Shown: one piece after another, positions 1 to 6,256 of the stretch
Layout of the letters: every line of letters begins with the position of its first letter
How positions within the stretch are numbered: the stretch's first letter is position 1
From: Oscillospiraceae bacterium
GTDB lineage: Bacteria; Bacillota; Clostridia; Oscillospirales; CAG-272
NCBI GenBank assembly: GCA_015065395.1
Contig: SVQJ01000021.1
Span: 1-16,489 of the forward strand
Length of the DNA stretch: 16,489 bases
Direction: 5' to 3'
The notes under the pieces: generated by a model
Databases searched by the model: none
What the model was told of the DNA's origin: nothing
Seen by the model: only the letters and a program-made list of their open reading frames with translations
Position numbers and translations under genes: made by a program

Positions 1-444
1 GTTTATGTACCCATGCAGGACAGCTACGATCTCAAAATTTGCATGGAGATGCAAAGGCGCAACGGCGGCATCGTTTTTCGCACACAGGATATGGAAAGCC
101 TGTATCTGCTTTTGGAGAAAGCAGATTTTGCCATAGGCATGAGACTGCATTTTCTTCTTTGCTGTGCCATCGCAAAGACGCCCTGCGTTGCACTTTCATA
201 CGATTGCAAGGTCAAAAGCGCAATGGACTATTTAGAGCTTGACAATACTCTTTGTGCGTTTTCCTTTTCCCCGAAGGAGCTTTACCGCAAGGTAAAAAAA
301 GTAAAGCAGCTCTTTGACCCCTGCAAGCTTGAGGAAAAATGCCGCTCTTTTTCCGATCTCTGCCGAGAGGATATTCTCTCCCTCTCATCTCTCATCGAGG
401 ATACCCATCAAAAGGAAAGATCTCCGGGCGAAATATTACAGTGA
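1..444 (+). CDS. csaB: Polysaccharide pyruvyl transferase, CsaB-like, C-terminal part (5' end outside window)
   Basis: The reading frame is open from base 1, so the gene begins upstream of the window and only about 147 C-terminal codons are visible. The visible stretch has the family's C-terminal signature: an acidic/hydrophobic helix (SLYLLLEKADFAIGMRLH) followed by HFLLCCAIAKTPCVALSYD and KVKSAMDYL. This matches the GMRLHxLxxAxxxxxPxxxLxYDxKV pattern of CsaB and related glycosyltransferase-fold pyruvyl transferases. By family knowledge, CsaB adds pyruvate ketals to secondary cell-wall polysaccharide, the ligand for S-layer-homology domains, from phosphoenolpyruvate on the cytoplasmic side. 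The tail after about residue 115 is charged and not conserved. The next gene starts 58 bases downstream with its own promoter, so the two need not be one transcript. Another polysaccharide pyruvyl transferase subfamily is possible because the N-terminal half is unseen. Confidence 0.8.
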   Translation, partial: VYVPMQDSYDLKICMEMQRRNGGIVFRTQDMESLYLLLEKADFAIGMRLHFLLCCAIAKTPCVALSYDCKVKSAMDYLELDNTLCAFSFSPKELYRKVKKVKQLFDPCKLEEKCRSFSDLCREDILSLSSLIEDTHQKERSPGEILQ

Positions 445-447
445 ATA

Positions 448-476
448 TTGAAAAAAAGGCGCAGATATGTTATCAT
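448..476 (+). promoter_or_regulatory. Sigma-A-type promoter with extended -10, upstream of the DUF4091 gene
   Basis: A -35 box TTGAAA lies at 448-453 and a -10 box TATCAT at 471-476, separated by 17 bases. TG at 468-469 forms an extended -10 (TGTTATCAT). Transcription would start near 483, leaving a leader of about 20 bases before the ATG at 503. The promoter begins 3 bases after the csaB-like stop codon. It argues against the upstream in-frame ATG at 467, which would lie at the -10 box. Confidence 0.65.
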
Positions 477-502
477 TTTCATATATACAAACGGAGCGTC
501 TT

Positions 503-2053
503 ATGAAATACTGTGTTTGTCCCTCATATATATGGACCTATCCCGATATTCACGATTATCCCTGCAGCTCGCAAAGCGCAGAGCTTCTTGCATTGCGCCG
601 CGGCTATGCTACCTTCCAGCTTCATATTTACGAAACCATTGGAGAGAGCATTTGCGTTCGAACTGAAGGCTTTGAAAGCGAAATATATAAGATAATCCCC
701 ATTCCCGTTGAGGGCTGCCCCGGGATAACAAAGCAACTGCCCCATTTTCCCGAAAGAAAGGCTCCCTTTTCCGTGGGCGACTGTCTCATGCCGATAATAG
801 ATTGCGCTGACTGCGCCGAAGAATCCACGGGACTTTATTTTGCGATTTTGATCCCTGAAAGCAGTCCCGAATGCATACGGGGAAGCGTTGTCTTTTCTGA
901 CGGTAAGGACACCCTCTCTGTTCCCGTTTGCATAAGGGTGTCCTCCGCATCCGTCCCACCGGAGCTTCTCAATATCGGAATGGGATGCGATTTTATCCAC
1001 ATGGCGGAGTACCATCATATCGATAACCGAGAGGATTTTATAAAAACTCAGTCCCAATATATGTCCCTCTTGCGCCGCCAGCATCAGAACATGATATATC
1101 TTCACGGCCCGCGGGCCCATTTCAAGGACGGAAAATGGGAGTTTGAGCACACCCGATTCAACAGCTTTGCAAAAAAAGCCCTGGATATGGGCTTTGAAAA
1201 GCTTCTGATACACGGCGTCGGCTTTCGCCGTGCCTGGGATGCTCCCGATATCATGTGGAGAGATCTGAACCTTCTCACCCTTGAGGGATACAAATTCCTT
1301 GACGCATACCTTACCTCTCTCAGAGAGAATCTCCGCCGACAGGGTTGGCTTGACAAAGATATATTCTACCTTGGGCTTTGTGATGAGCCGAATGAGGAAA
1401 ACTCCCTCACTTACCGCGCTCTTGCCTCCGTTGTGCGAAAGATAATCCCCGAGATCAAGCTTTACGACGCCACCAGCGGCGCGCCTATCTACGGCTCGTT
1501 GGATATATGGATCCCGAGGGCAGACGAATACGAAAAGCACAAGGATATTTTTGATTATTACAACGATCGCGGTGACGAGGTCTGGCACTATGTTTGTCTC
1601 TACCCCAGAGAGGACGGCTACATAAACCGCTTTCTGGATATCCCCCTCCTTGCCACCAGATATCTGTTTTGGGGTAATTATCGTTATTCGCTCACCGGAT
1701 ATATCCATTGGACGGTGAACTGCTATCAGAATAATTGCGATCCCTTTAAGGAAAGCTGTACCCGCCATGTGAATGCGGGAAGCGTCAGCATCCTCCCCCC
1801 GGGAGACGACAAGCTTATCTATCCCGGTACCGACGGAAACGGCTGGATCTCTCTCAGACTTGAAAACCACAGGGAAAGCGCCGAGGAATACGCAATGCTT
1901 AAGATCATTTCCCAAAAGAACAAGGCCCTTTCCGACAGTATATGCGAGGAGGTTTTCAAAAGCTTTTCCGATGTGGAATTTGACGCTGAAAAATTCGCCG
2001 CCGTCCGCGAAAGACTTATACGGGAATATGAAAAATATGAAATGGCGCTGTAA
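503..2053 (+). CDS. DUF4091 / GH123-catalytic-domain protein, probable glycoside hydrolase-like enzyme
   Basis: This is a 516-residue protein with no signal peptide or membrane segment, so probably cytoplasmic. The N-terminal 150 or so residues look like a beta-rich accessory domain. The rest looks like a TIM-barrel catalytic region of the DUF4091 (GH123 catalytic) family. Family-like marks are LIHGVGFRRAW, the LGLCDEP motif with Asp294-Glu295, WHYVCLYPRE, the aromatic LFWGNYRY, GYIHWTVNCYQ, and near the end KLIYPGTDGNGWISLRLEN. In characterised GH123 N-acetyl-beta-galactosaminidases an Asp-Glu pair carries out substrate-assisted catalysis, and the DE here is the likely counterpart. The substrate is unknown because DUF4091 proteins are diverse. 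The start at 503 is preferred over the in-frame ATG at 467 because GGAG at 493-496 sits six bases before it and a promoter -10 covers 471-476. The neighbouring csaB-like gene hints at glycan metabolism, but this is inference. Confidence 0.75.
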   Translation: MKYCVCPSYIWTYPDIHDYPCSSQSAELLALRRGYATFQLHIYETIGESICVRTEGFESEIYKIIPIPVEGCPGITKQLPHFPERKAPFSVGDCLMPIIDCADCAEESTGLYFAILIPESSPECIRGSVVFSDGKDTLSVPVCIRVSSASVPPELLNIGMGCDFIHMAEYHHIDNREDFIKTQSQYMSLLRRQHQNMIYLHGPRAHFKDGKWEFEHTRFNSFAKKALDMGFEKLLIHGVGFRRAWDAPDIMWRDLNLLTLEGYKFLDAYLTSLRENLRRQGWLDKDIFYLGLCDEPNEENSLTYRALASVVRKIIPEIKLYDATSGAPIYGSLDIWIPRADEYEKHKDIFDYYNDRGDEVWHYVCLYPREDGYINRFLDIPLLATRYLFWGNYRYSLTGYIHWTVNCYQNNCDPFKESCTRHVNAGSVSILPPGDDKLIYPGTDGNGWISLRLENHRESAEEYAMLKIISQKNKALSDSICEEVFKSFSDVEFDAEKFAAVRERLIREYEKYEMAL

Positions 2054-2118
2054 AAAAGCGTCAGATCATAGGTTGACAGAAAAAACGGGGCGCTTTTTTG
2101 AAAAAAAGCTCTGCAAAA

Positions 2119-2312
2119 AACTTTAAGTACAGATTTTGCTGAGATCTGCAAGGCAAAAGGCGCGTCAGAGCATCACAATGCTCTGACAGCGGCACCGCAG
2201 GTGCCATAACCTGAAAAGAAGAAGATGCACACAAATGAGCTCGTTCATTTGTGTGCATCTTCTTCTTTTCAGGGCCTTTTTGCCCTTTCGATATCTTCGT
2301 CTTCTTAAAGTT
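2119..2312. repeat. Composite inverted-repeat element with three internal perfect hairpins
   Basis: The outer ends are an imperfect inverted repeat of about 40 bases. AACTTTAAG at 2119-2127 pairs exactly with CTTAAAGTT at 2304-2312. AAGGCAAAAGGC at 2150-2161 pairs, with two single-base bulges, with GCCTTTTTGCCCTT at 2274-2287. Between these arms lie three perfect hairpins in tandem: 2164-2187 (10-bp stem, loop CACA), 2191-2205 (GGCACC-GCA-GGTGCC) and 2210-2273 (29-bp stem). If transcribed, the whole would fold as a multibranched junction closed by the outer arms. It could be a MITE-like or other dispersed intergenic repeat, a structured RNA, or a convergent termination/insulation region. The sequence alone does not decide. 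Confidence 0.65.
2210..2273. repeat. 29-bp perfect inverted repeat with 6-base loop
   Basis: The arms at 2210-2238 and 2245-2273 are exact reverse complements of each other; the loop at 2239-2244 is GCTCGT. The right arm is followed on the plus strand by GCCTTTTT, so a transcript of the DUF4091 gene could end here with an unusually long stem. No T tract follows it on the minus strand. A perfect 29-bp stem is much longer than an ordinary intrinsic terminator. Confidence 0.85.
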
Positions 2313-2318
2313 CCTTTG

Positions 2319-2342
2319 GTTCTTTCCTTTCAAGGAAAGAAC
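2319..2342. repeat. 11-bp perfect hairpin just downstream of rluD
   Basis: GTTCTTTCCTT (2319-2329) and AAGGAAAGAAC (2332-2342) are perfect inverted copies separated by TC. The hairpin lies 11 bases beyond the rluD stop codon on the minus strand, where a terminator would be expected. No T run follows it on either strand, so it may belong to the adjacent repeat region or act as a 3'-end stabiliser rather than a terminator. Confidence 0.6.
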
Positions 2343-2353
2343 GAATCTATCCT

Positions 2354-3301
2354 TCACTGAACTCCGTTTCTGAGAAGGCGGAGCATTTCTTCAAATTTTT
2401 CAGGCAAGGGAGATGTGACCGTCACCCTCTCGCCGGTACTCGGATGCACGAAGGTAAGCTCTCCTGCATGAAGCATCTGTCCCTCAAAAAGCGCGGGATG
2501 GTGCTTTTGGAAGTTCGTGGGTCTGCCGTAAACAGGGTCACCGATTATCGGGTGTCCTATATGTGCCATGTGAACTCTGATCTGATGGGTCCTGCCGGTC
2601 TCAAGCTCCATTTTGGCAAATGTAAAACCTTGGAACTCTTCAATAGCAGTATAATGGGTAACAGCTCTCCGTCCACCCTGAACCACCGCCATCTTCTGCC
2701 TGTCCGAGGGATGGCGGGCAATGGGGGCATCCACGGTGCCTTTTTCGGGAAGCCTTCCGCAAACCACGCAGTAATATACCCTTGAAAGGGTATGATCCTC
2801 AAGCTGAGATGCCAGCGACAAATGAGCCTTATTGTTTTTGGCAACCGCCAAAAGTCCGCTGGTATCCCGATCTATCCTATGAACTATCCCCGGGCGGATC
2901 ACGCCGTTGATATCGGAAAGGCAGTCCTTGCAATGATACATCAGCGCAGAAACCAAGGTACCCTCGCTGTGTCCCGGAGCCGGGTGTACCACCATCCCTT
3001 TGGGTTTATTTATCACGATAACGTCGCTGTCCTCATAAACCACATCAAGCGGAATGTTTTCAGGCTTTACCTCACAAATCTCAGGCTGCGGAATTTCGAT
3101 CTTGAAAACGTCCCCAAAAGAGACCTTCCTGCTTTTTGAGATCGGCGAATCGTTCACTCTCACCTTACCGCTCTCGATAAGTATTGCAGCGGCATTTCTA
3201 GTTATATCGCAGACCTTTGAAACGAAAACATCGGCACGCTTGCCGATGTCCTCATTTTCTGCTATAGCTTCTGTTATATTATTCTTCAATGTTTCCATCA
3301 T
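2354..3301 (-). CDS. rluD: RluA/RluD-family pseudouridine synthase (YlyB-like)
   Basis: A 315-residue protein with the full family architecture. An N-terminal S4 RNA-binding domain (about residues 18-65, ending RVNDSPISKSRKVSFGD) is followed by the catalytic domain. The catalytic motif is HRIDRDTSGLL at 141-151, with Asp144 as the expected nucleophile. Other conserved stretches are VINKPKGMVVHPAPGH (96-111), LETGRTHQIRVHMAHIGHPI and GDPVYG. The family isomerises specific uridines in 23S rRNA, and YlyB/RluD types usually act on helix 69. The start codon lies inside the last codons of lspA, giving a 23-base overlap and no strong ribosome binding site. This suggests translation coupled to lspA. 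A second Met immediately follows the first, so the start could be 3298. It is the last gene of the minus-strand run, as ylyB follows lspA in Bacillus. Confidence 0.93.
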   Translation of the reverse strand: MMETLKNNITEAIAENEDIGKRADVFVSKVCDITRNAAAILIESGKVRVNDSPISKSRKVSFGDVFKIEIPQPEICEVKPENIPLDVVYEDSDVIVINKPKGMVVHPAPGHSEGTLVSALMYHCKDCLSDINGVIRPGIVHRIDRDTSGLLAVAKNNKAHLSLASQLEDHTLSRVYYCVVCGRLPEKGTVDAPIARHPSDRQKMAVVQGGRRAVTHYTAIEEFQGFTFAKMELETGRTHQIRVHMAHIGHPIIGDPVYGRPTNFQKHHPALFEGQMLHAGELTFVHPSTGERVTVTSPLPEKFEEMLRLLRNGVQ

Positions 3302-3878
3302 TATTATCAGTATCGATCAAATCATCCGATCCCTTTTCTTCGCTGAGAGACGCTTTTTTCGCTCTCTCCTCCTTGATCTCATGGGGAAGCTCCACAAGCA
3401 TGAGATACACGACCATCATCACGCATCCCACCGTAATAAAGCAATCAGCAATGTTAAAAACGGGGAAATCCGTTATGGTAACGGAAAAGCCGCCCTGAAA
3501 GCTAAATTGGGGAAAGGGGAGAAATTCGCAATTCAGAAAATCAACAACGCTTTTACGAAATACCCTGTCGATCATATTACCGATCCCACCGCCGAGAATG
3601 AATCCGAGGGGGATCTTCAGCCACAGGCTCTCAGGCTTCTCCTTCCAAAGATAGAGAACTATAACAACGATGGCAATAGCGGAAACGCTCATAAATACCC
3701 ATCTTTGATCGGCAAAGGAACCTGCAAGTGCGCCTCTGTTTTCCACGTGGCAAAAGCTGAAAACGCCTTTTATTACCTCAAAAGCATCTCCCTCTGCAGG
3801 CAGGGTATTGAGAACGATAAGCTTTGATATCTGATCCGCAAGAACGATAGCTGCGGCAAGGATCAGGCAAAAAATCAT
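3279..3878 (-). CDS. lspA: Prolipoprotein signal peptidase (signal peptidase II)
   Basis: A 199-residue membrane aspartyl protease that cleaves lipoprotein signal peptides after diacylglyceryl transfer. Visible family motifs are ADQISK near the N-terminus (Asp15), VENRGALAGSF (45-55), GGGIGNMIDRV (96-106), VVDF with Asp113, and FNIADCFITVG with Asp145; the last two aspartates are the expected catalytic dyad. Four hydrophobic segments are visible: 1-23, about 60-77, 88-100 and 145-165. Two oddities stand out. The dyad spacing is 32 residues, compared with 19 in the Pseudomonas aeruginosa enzyme, because of an insertion rich in Phe, Pro and Gly (about 117-133). There is also an acidic hydrophilic C-terminal tail of some 35 residues. 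An AAAGG site lies seven bases before the ATG. It follows the divIVA-like gene by 24 bases, and its end overlaps rluD. Confidence 0.95.
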   Translation of the reverse strand: MIFCLILAAAIVLADQISKLIVLNTLPAEGDAFEVIKGVFSFCHVENRGALAGSFADQRWVFMSVSAIAIVVIVLYLWKEKPESLWLKIPLGFILGGGIGNMIDRVFRKSVVDFLNCEFLPFPQFSFQGGFSVTITDFPVFNIADCFITVGCVMMVVYLMLVELPHEIKEERAKKASLSEEKGSDDLIDTDNNDGNIEE

Positions 3879-3902
3879 ATATAAACCTTTACTTTCGGAA
3901 AA

Positions 3903-4739
3903 TTATTCGTTTTCTGTTTCCTCAGAATTTGCAAAATCGCTGAGAAATTTGAAATAAGCATCCTCGGTTTTTTCTGCTTTAGGCTCGTCCTCTTCGCTTT
4001 CAGCCTCATCTATGCTCTTTTCAAAGAAATCCTCATCATCCGCCATATTTATCTGACTGATATCAGCATCAGCGTCGCTCTCCAGGGAGCTTTCAAAGGA
4101 GATATCCTCATCTGTGCTCTCCGGGCTCTCATCAACCATTTCTGCCAGATTGAACTCACCGGGAAGCTGATCCTCATCATCCTCAAGAGCCGCAAAAATA
4201 GATTCATCGGGATACTCCACGAAATCCACAAGCTCGCAATCAGGCTCTCCGTTTTCCTCGAAGCGGTCAACCGCATCGGCTATGGGAGAATAATCGGGGT
4301 CGTATTCAAAATCCTCTGCCGTCTGCGCAAGAGTATCTATAAGCTCGATATGCGCAGAATAGAGATTGAAAAGCTCATCACGGAATGCACCCACAGTAGC
4401 CTTTATAAGGTCCACTGTGTTCATTCTTTCGGATATCTTCATATCAAGATCGGAGATGATCTCTCCGCAGCTCTCTCTTGTTTCATCAAGAAGTGCAAAG
4501 GAGCGCTCCTTTGCATCGGAAATCATATAAGCCGCCGCTCTTTTGGAATCGGCAATATTCTGCTTGAGAGCGTTCTCAGTGTCGGAAAAACGGCGGATAA
4601 GTCTTTTAGCTGTGGCCAGTTTCTGCTCAAGCTCCGCAGTCTGGGACAGGGCGCGCTGATATTTTGCCTCCATATCCTCCACGTATGCATCCACCTCTGC
4701 AACGCTGTAGCCTTTCTTTTCAATAGAAAATTTGCTCAT
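3903..4739 (-). CDS. divIVA: DivIVA-domain coiled-coil cell-division protein
   Basis: A 278-residue protein. Residues 4-25 (FSIEKKGYSVAEVDAYVEDM) match the DivIVA N-terminal domain pattern GY...EVD.(F/Y)L. A long heptad-rich coiled coil follows to about residue 145, and then a strongly acidic, probably disordered tail of some 130 residues. DivIVA proteins bind curved membrane at poles and septa and recruit division or wall-synthesis partners. Compared with B. subtilis DivIVA the first 10 or so residues are missing, and the membrane-inserting Phe17-Arg18 pair before the conserved Gly-Tyr is replaced by Lys-Lys. The membrane contact may therefore be electrostatic or mediated by partners. AAAGGGA lies six bases before the ATG. 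Its position between ylmH and lspA is the conserved place of divIVA. A GpsB-like paralogue is less likely given the length and context. Confidence 0.85.
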   Translation of the reverse strand: MSKFSIEKKGYSVAEVDAYVEDMEAKYQRALSQTAELEQKLATAKRLIRRFSDTENALKQNIADSKRAAAYMISDAKERSFALLDETRESCGEIISDLDMKISERMNTVDLIKATVGAFRDELFNLYSAHIELIDTLAQTAEDFEYDPDYSPIADAVDRFEENGEPDCELVDFVEYPDESIFAALEDDEDQLPGEFNLAEMVDESPESTDEDISFESSLESDADADISQINMADDEDFFEKSIDEAESEEDEPKAEKTEDAYFKFLSDFANSEETENE

Positions 4740-4772
4740 ATTGATTCCCTTTCTGTATTTTATAAGCGCAAT

Positions 4773-5630
4773 TCACAGATATTTTCTTGCCAGCAGCTTT
4801 ATCCTGCCGCGGCGCGTTTCATCGCTTGCGCTGTCTATCACAAATTTACCGTATCCTCTCACAGAGAGGATATCTCCCGGCAAAAGCCTTACATCCGGCT
4901 CCTTTTCGGGGTAATAATTTATCTCACAAAGCCCTCCGCTCACAGCCCTCTGTGCCTGTTCTCTTGAGATGGAGCAAAGCGCCTTCACCACACCGTCAAG
5001 CCTTGGAGCAGCGATCGTGGTGCTGATGCTTTCAAATTTCTGTTCCGATGAAAGGTCAAGGTCCGTTTCGGTAAGCTCTGCATACACCCGATCCCGTCCC
5101 GCGCTTTTCAGCTCTGAGGAAATATATGCTCCGCAGACAGGCTCGCAAAACAGCAGTGCCCCCGAAGACTGCACCAGTATATCCCCGAGAACGTTCCGCT
5201 TCACGCCCAACGCCATAAGAGCGCCCAGCCAGTCTCTGTGGGAAAGCTCTTCATAGCCGCTTCCCGTAAGCCTCAGGGTGCACACGTGCTCCGAAAGCTC
5301 CGATAACATTCCGAAGCTTTCAAGAAGACAAAGAAATGCCTTTTCTCTTTCTTCGGAAAACAACGGCTGCTCGCTTATCTCTCCCTCCGCCATCCATTCA
5401 GGCAGAAATACAGCTCTGCGGCGCACACTTCCCACGTATCCGCCCCACATAAAAAGGCGGCCTCTCGCCCGAATATCCAGGCTCTCAAATACTATCCTCT
5501 GCTCGCGAGGGGTCAAAAAAGACGATGCGACCGCCTTATTCTCGCAACGCACAGACAACTCCGTCGCCCTTGAGACCAGCAGCCGCTCTTCATTCGTTAA
5601 TAAAACCTTGATCGTTTTTTCTTTACCCAT
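4773..5630 (-). CDS. ylmH: YlmH-family S4-domain RNA-binding protein
   Basis: A 285-residue protein. The central region has the family signature DWLGALMALGVKRNVLGDIL (about 133-152), followed by FCEPVCGAYISSEL. The C-terminus has an S4 domain (about 210-265) with SREQAQRAVSGGLCEINYY and LLPGDILSVRGYGKF. YlmH relatives bind RNA; the Bacillus protein has been linked to ribosome-associated quality control, acting on stalled 50S subunits, and it is encoded in the division cluster. The start is uncertain. ATG at 5630 is chosen for its codon, but an in-frame TTG at 5648 would add six residues (MWFDLK), and neither has a good Shine-Dalgarno sequence. It follows sepF by about 75 bases, including a GC-rich hairpin, and the divIVA-like gene starts 33 bases further on. 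ylmG, usually found between sepF and ylmH, is absent. Confidence 0.88.
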   Translation of the reverse strand: MGKEKTIKVLLTNEERLLVSRATELSVRCENKAVASSFLTPREQRIVFESLDIRARGRLFMWGGYVGSVRRRAVFLPEWMAEGEISEQPLFSEEREKAFLCLLESFGMLSELSEHVCTLRLTGSGYEELSHRDWLGALMALGVKRNVLGDILVQSSGALLFCEPVCGAYISSELKSAGRDRVYAELTETDLDLSSEQKFESISTTIAAPRLDGVVKALCSISREQAQRAVSGGLCEINYYPEKEPDVRLLPGDILSVRGYGKFVIDSASDETRRGRIKLLARKYL

Positions 5631-5660
5631 TTTAAGGTCGAACCACAAAAAACACTAAAT

Positions 5661-5684
5661 TCCGCCCCACGTAAGCAGGGCGGA
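5661..5684 (-). terminator. GC-rich hairpin between sepF and ylmH, possible attenuator or weak terminator
   Basis: TCCGCCC (5661-5667) and GGGCGGA (5678-5684) are perfect inverted repeats with a 10-base loop. Read on the minus strand, the stem is followed by ATTTAGTGTTTTTTG, so a six-T run begins nine bases past the stem. The offset is larger than in a standard intrinsic terminator, so partial termination or mRNA processing between sepF and ylmH is a more cautious reading. Confidence 0.35.
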
Positions 5685-5704
5685 GCTTATGTATTCAAAA
5701 AGAA

Positions 5705-6223
5705 TTAATACTCGCCAAACTCATCAACGATCGCAGGCTGTGCTTCAGGCTCAGGCTGGGGAGCCTTTCTGGAAGTAAGCTTTGCATCTCCGACGTTCAC
5801 ATTGCTGGGAGTGATAACGTATGCATTGGAAGCGATCTTCTTAAGAGATCCGTCAATAGAATATGCAACACCGGACAAAAAGTCGATAAGACGGCGCGCG
5901 GTCTCCTTATTGGTATTCTCAAGATTGAGAACTACGGTTCTTCTGGAAATAAGATGATCTGCGATCTGAGCTACGCTATCGAAGGACTCAGGCTTTACGA
6001 CCTTCATCTCAAGAGCGCTGCCGGAAGAACCGGAAATGCTGATGCCTGCACCCATAGATGCGCTGACACCGGTACCCATTGCGTTTCCGAGGCCGTTATC
6101 TGCCTCTTCGGTCTCCTCATAAGAGCCGAAGCTTTCGGAATAGTAACCGTCGTCGGTGTAATCCTCGTAATCAGGCTCCTCATTAGCGGACATTCTCTTT
6201 TTGATATTATCTACGATTCCCAT
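5705..6223 (-). CDS. sepF: Cell division protein SepF
   Basis: A 172-residue protein whose C-terminal half is the SepF core, from VKPESFDSVAQIADHLISRR through VVLNLENTNKETARRLIDFL to SGVAYSIDGSLKKIASNAYV and ITPSNVNV. SepF anchors FtsZ to the membrane and bundles its filaments. The first 12 residues (MGIVDNIKKRMS) can form the amphipathic membrane-targeting helix of the family. They are followed by an acidic/Tyr-rich linker and a low-complexity Gly/Ser/Ala/Met stretch (about 44-70). A Pro/Glu tail follows the core. GGAGG lies upstream; ATG at 6223 has nine bases of spacing and is preferred, while ATG at 6229 (MKM start) is only three bases away. An extended -10 promoter lies just upstream, at the end of yggS. 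Confidence 0.93.
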   Translation of the reverse strand: MGIVDNIKKRMSANEEPDYEDYTDDGYYSESFGSYEETEEADNGLGNAMGTGVSASMGAGISISGSSGSALEMKVVKPESFDSVAQIADHLISRRTVVLNLENTNKETARRLIDFLSGVAYSIDGSLKKIASNAYVITPSNVNVGDAKLTSRKAPQPEPEAQPAIVDEFGEY

Positions 6224-6256
6224 TTTCATGTTCCTCCAAAATGAATTCTTTTTTGT

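Larger units (their letters stand above)
2054..2353. other. Gene-free convergent spacer rich in inverted repeats
   Basis: This is 300 bases between the stop of the plus-strand DUF4091 gene and the stop of minus-strand rluD. I see no credible gene. An antisense open frame crosses it but consists of translated repeat sequence rich in Lys and Phe. It holds an A/T-rich near-palindrome (2092-2109), a composite inverted-repeat element (2119-2312) and a further perfect hairpin at 2319-2342, described separately. No clear intrinsic terminator with a long T tract was found for either gene, apart from TTTTT (2277-2281) shortly after the large hairpin on the plus strand. Confidence 0.8.

Noticed and set aside
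524..1915. Long open frame antisense to the DUF4091 gene
   Set aside because: The plus-strand frame carries recognisable family motifs and a promoter and ribosome binding site. The antisense frame has none and is a shadow of codon bias.
2092..2109. A/T-rich near-palindrome GCTTTTTTGAAAAAAAGC as a terminator for the DUF4091 gene
   Set aside because: The stem is almost all A-T with a two-base loop and no T tract after it, so it is not a convincing intrinsic terminator.
2119..2312. CRISPR array or tandem repeat interpretation of the spacer repeats
   Set aside because: The repeats are inverted pairs of different sequence, not direct repeats separated by unique spacers.
2061..2357. Minus-strand open frame through the rluD-DUF4091 spacer (98 codons)
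   Set aside because: It is translated inverted-repeat sequence rich in Lys/Phe, overlaps the hairpins and has no homology-like pattern, so it is not credible as a gene.
3054..3827. Open frame antisense to rluD/lspA (257 codons)
   Set aside because: It runs opposite to two clear conserved genes, with no binding site or recognisable domain.
4758..4787. TATAAA-like -10 box between ylmH and the divIVA-like gene
   Set aside because: No acceptable -35 hexamer was found at 16-18 bases (AGAAAA, AAGAAA, CAAGAA), so the box alone is not enough in A/T-rich spacer.
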